DNA of 64,000 bases from Sphingopyxis sp. OPL5 (lineage in GTDB: Bacteria; Pseudomonadota; Alphaproteobacteria; Sphingomonadales; Sphingomonadaceae): positions 4,210,001 through 4,274,000 of the forward strand of contig NZ_CP060725.1 in NCBI RefSeq assembly GCF_003797775.2, in the 5' to 3' direction. The notes beneath the pieces were generated by a model. It did no database searches, was not told the DNA's origin, and saw only the letters and a program-made list of their open reading frames with translations. The translations under genes and the position numbers were made by a program. This document shows positions 63,942-64,000 of the stretch, piece after piece. Numbering within the stretch: position 1 is the stretch's first letter; every line of letters begins with the position of its first letter.

Positions 63942-64000
63942 CCGTCGATCACCAGCTCTTCGTCGAGGAAATCGAGAAAGGCGCGGATGCGCGTCGCGGC
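63938..64000 (-). CDS. Partial gene, possible LysR-type regulator C-terminus
   Basis: Only the last 20 codons are visible: [17 protein letters not shown] at the C-terminus, then TAG overlapping the regulator stop by 4 bases. RIRAFLDFL is a common C-terminal segment of LysR-family proteins. Too short for certainty. Confidence 0.45.
   Translation of the reverse strand, partial: AATRIRAFLDFLDEELVIDG

Overview
The window is about 64 kb of high-GC, gene-dense chromosomal DNA. It most resembles a sphingomonad alphaproteobacterium, Sphingopyxis-like. This is inferred from the gene content (a large TonB-dependent receptor, many acyl-CoA dehydrogenases, PhaR, a PhoX-type phosphatase, an MHS transporter), the codon bias, and abundant intergenic palindromic repeats. 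No rRNA, tRNA, CRISPR array or insertion sequence was seen.

Region 1 (1-27.7 kb) is a large acyl-CoA catabolic island. It holds SDR dehydrogenases, two nitronate-monooxygenase-family flavoproteins, a quinone oxidoreductase, three adjacent pairs of acyl-CoA dehydrogenases (one long and one short subunit each), four crotonases, a MaoC-like double-hotdog dehydratase, an acyl-CoA ligase, a thioesterase, a thiolase, an alpha-methylacyl-CoA racemase with its His/Asp/Glu triad, a WS/DGAT acyltransferase and a 352-residue protein of unknown function. Paired dehydrogenases plus a racemase suggest breakdown of a branched polycyclic or isoprenoid carboxylic acid (steroid-, bile-acid- or terpenoid-like). 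The substrate is not proven. Four divergent promoters in this island share the same near-palindrome, AGTTRTATAACT, which marks a local regulon whose regulator is not in the window.

Region 2 (27.7-46.3 kb) is mostly housekeeping. It contains an amidohydrolase, a sulfotransferase-like protein beside an unusual class IV aminotransferase, two small membrane proteins with the same C-terminal FGRK tag, a PAP2 phosphatase, pyruvate dehydrogenase E3 and E2 separated by a DUF559 nuclease gene lying between inverted repeats, a universal stress protein, an XRE regulator, rnr, proS, phaR and a TonB-dependent receptor.

Region 3 (46.3-51 kb) carries alr, an MHS-family transporter, a metal-dependent cyclase, a MAPEG protein and csaA.

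Region 4 (51-64 kb) is a propionyl-CoA to succinyl-CoA module: pccB, mce, scpA (methylmalonyl-CoA mutase) and pccA. All are on the minus strand, with bioB, metY and seven small poorly characterised genes embedded and mostly joined by 1-4 base overlaps. A divergent XRE/PrpR-RamB-type regulator sits upstream of pccB, with a cluster of TTTGCAAA-type sites between them. Propionyl-CoA released by Region 1 beta-oxidation could be fed directly into this module.

At least four families of dispersed palindromes (called A-D here) punctuate the intergenic gaps.
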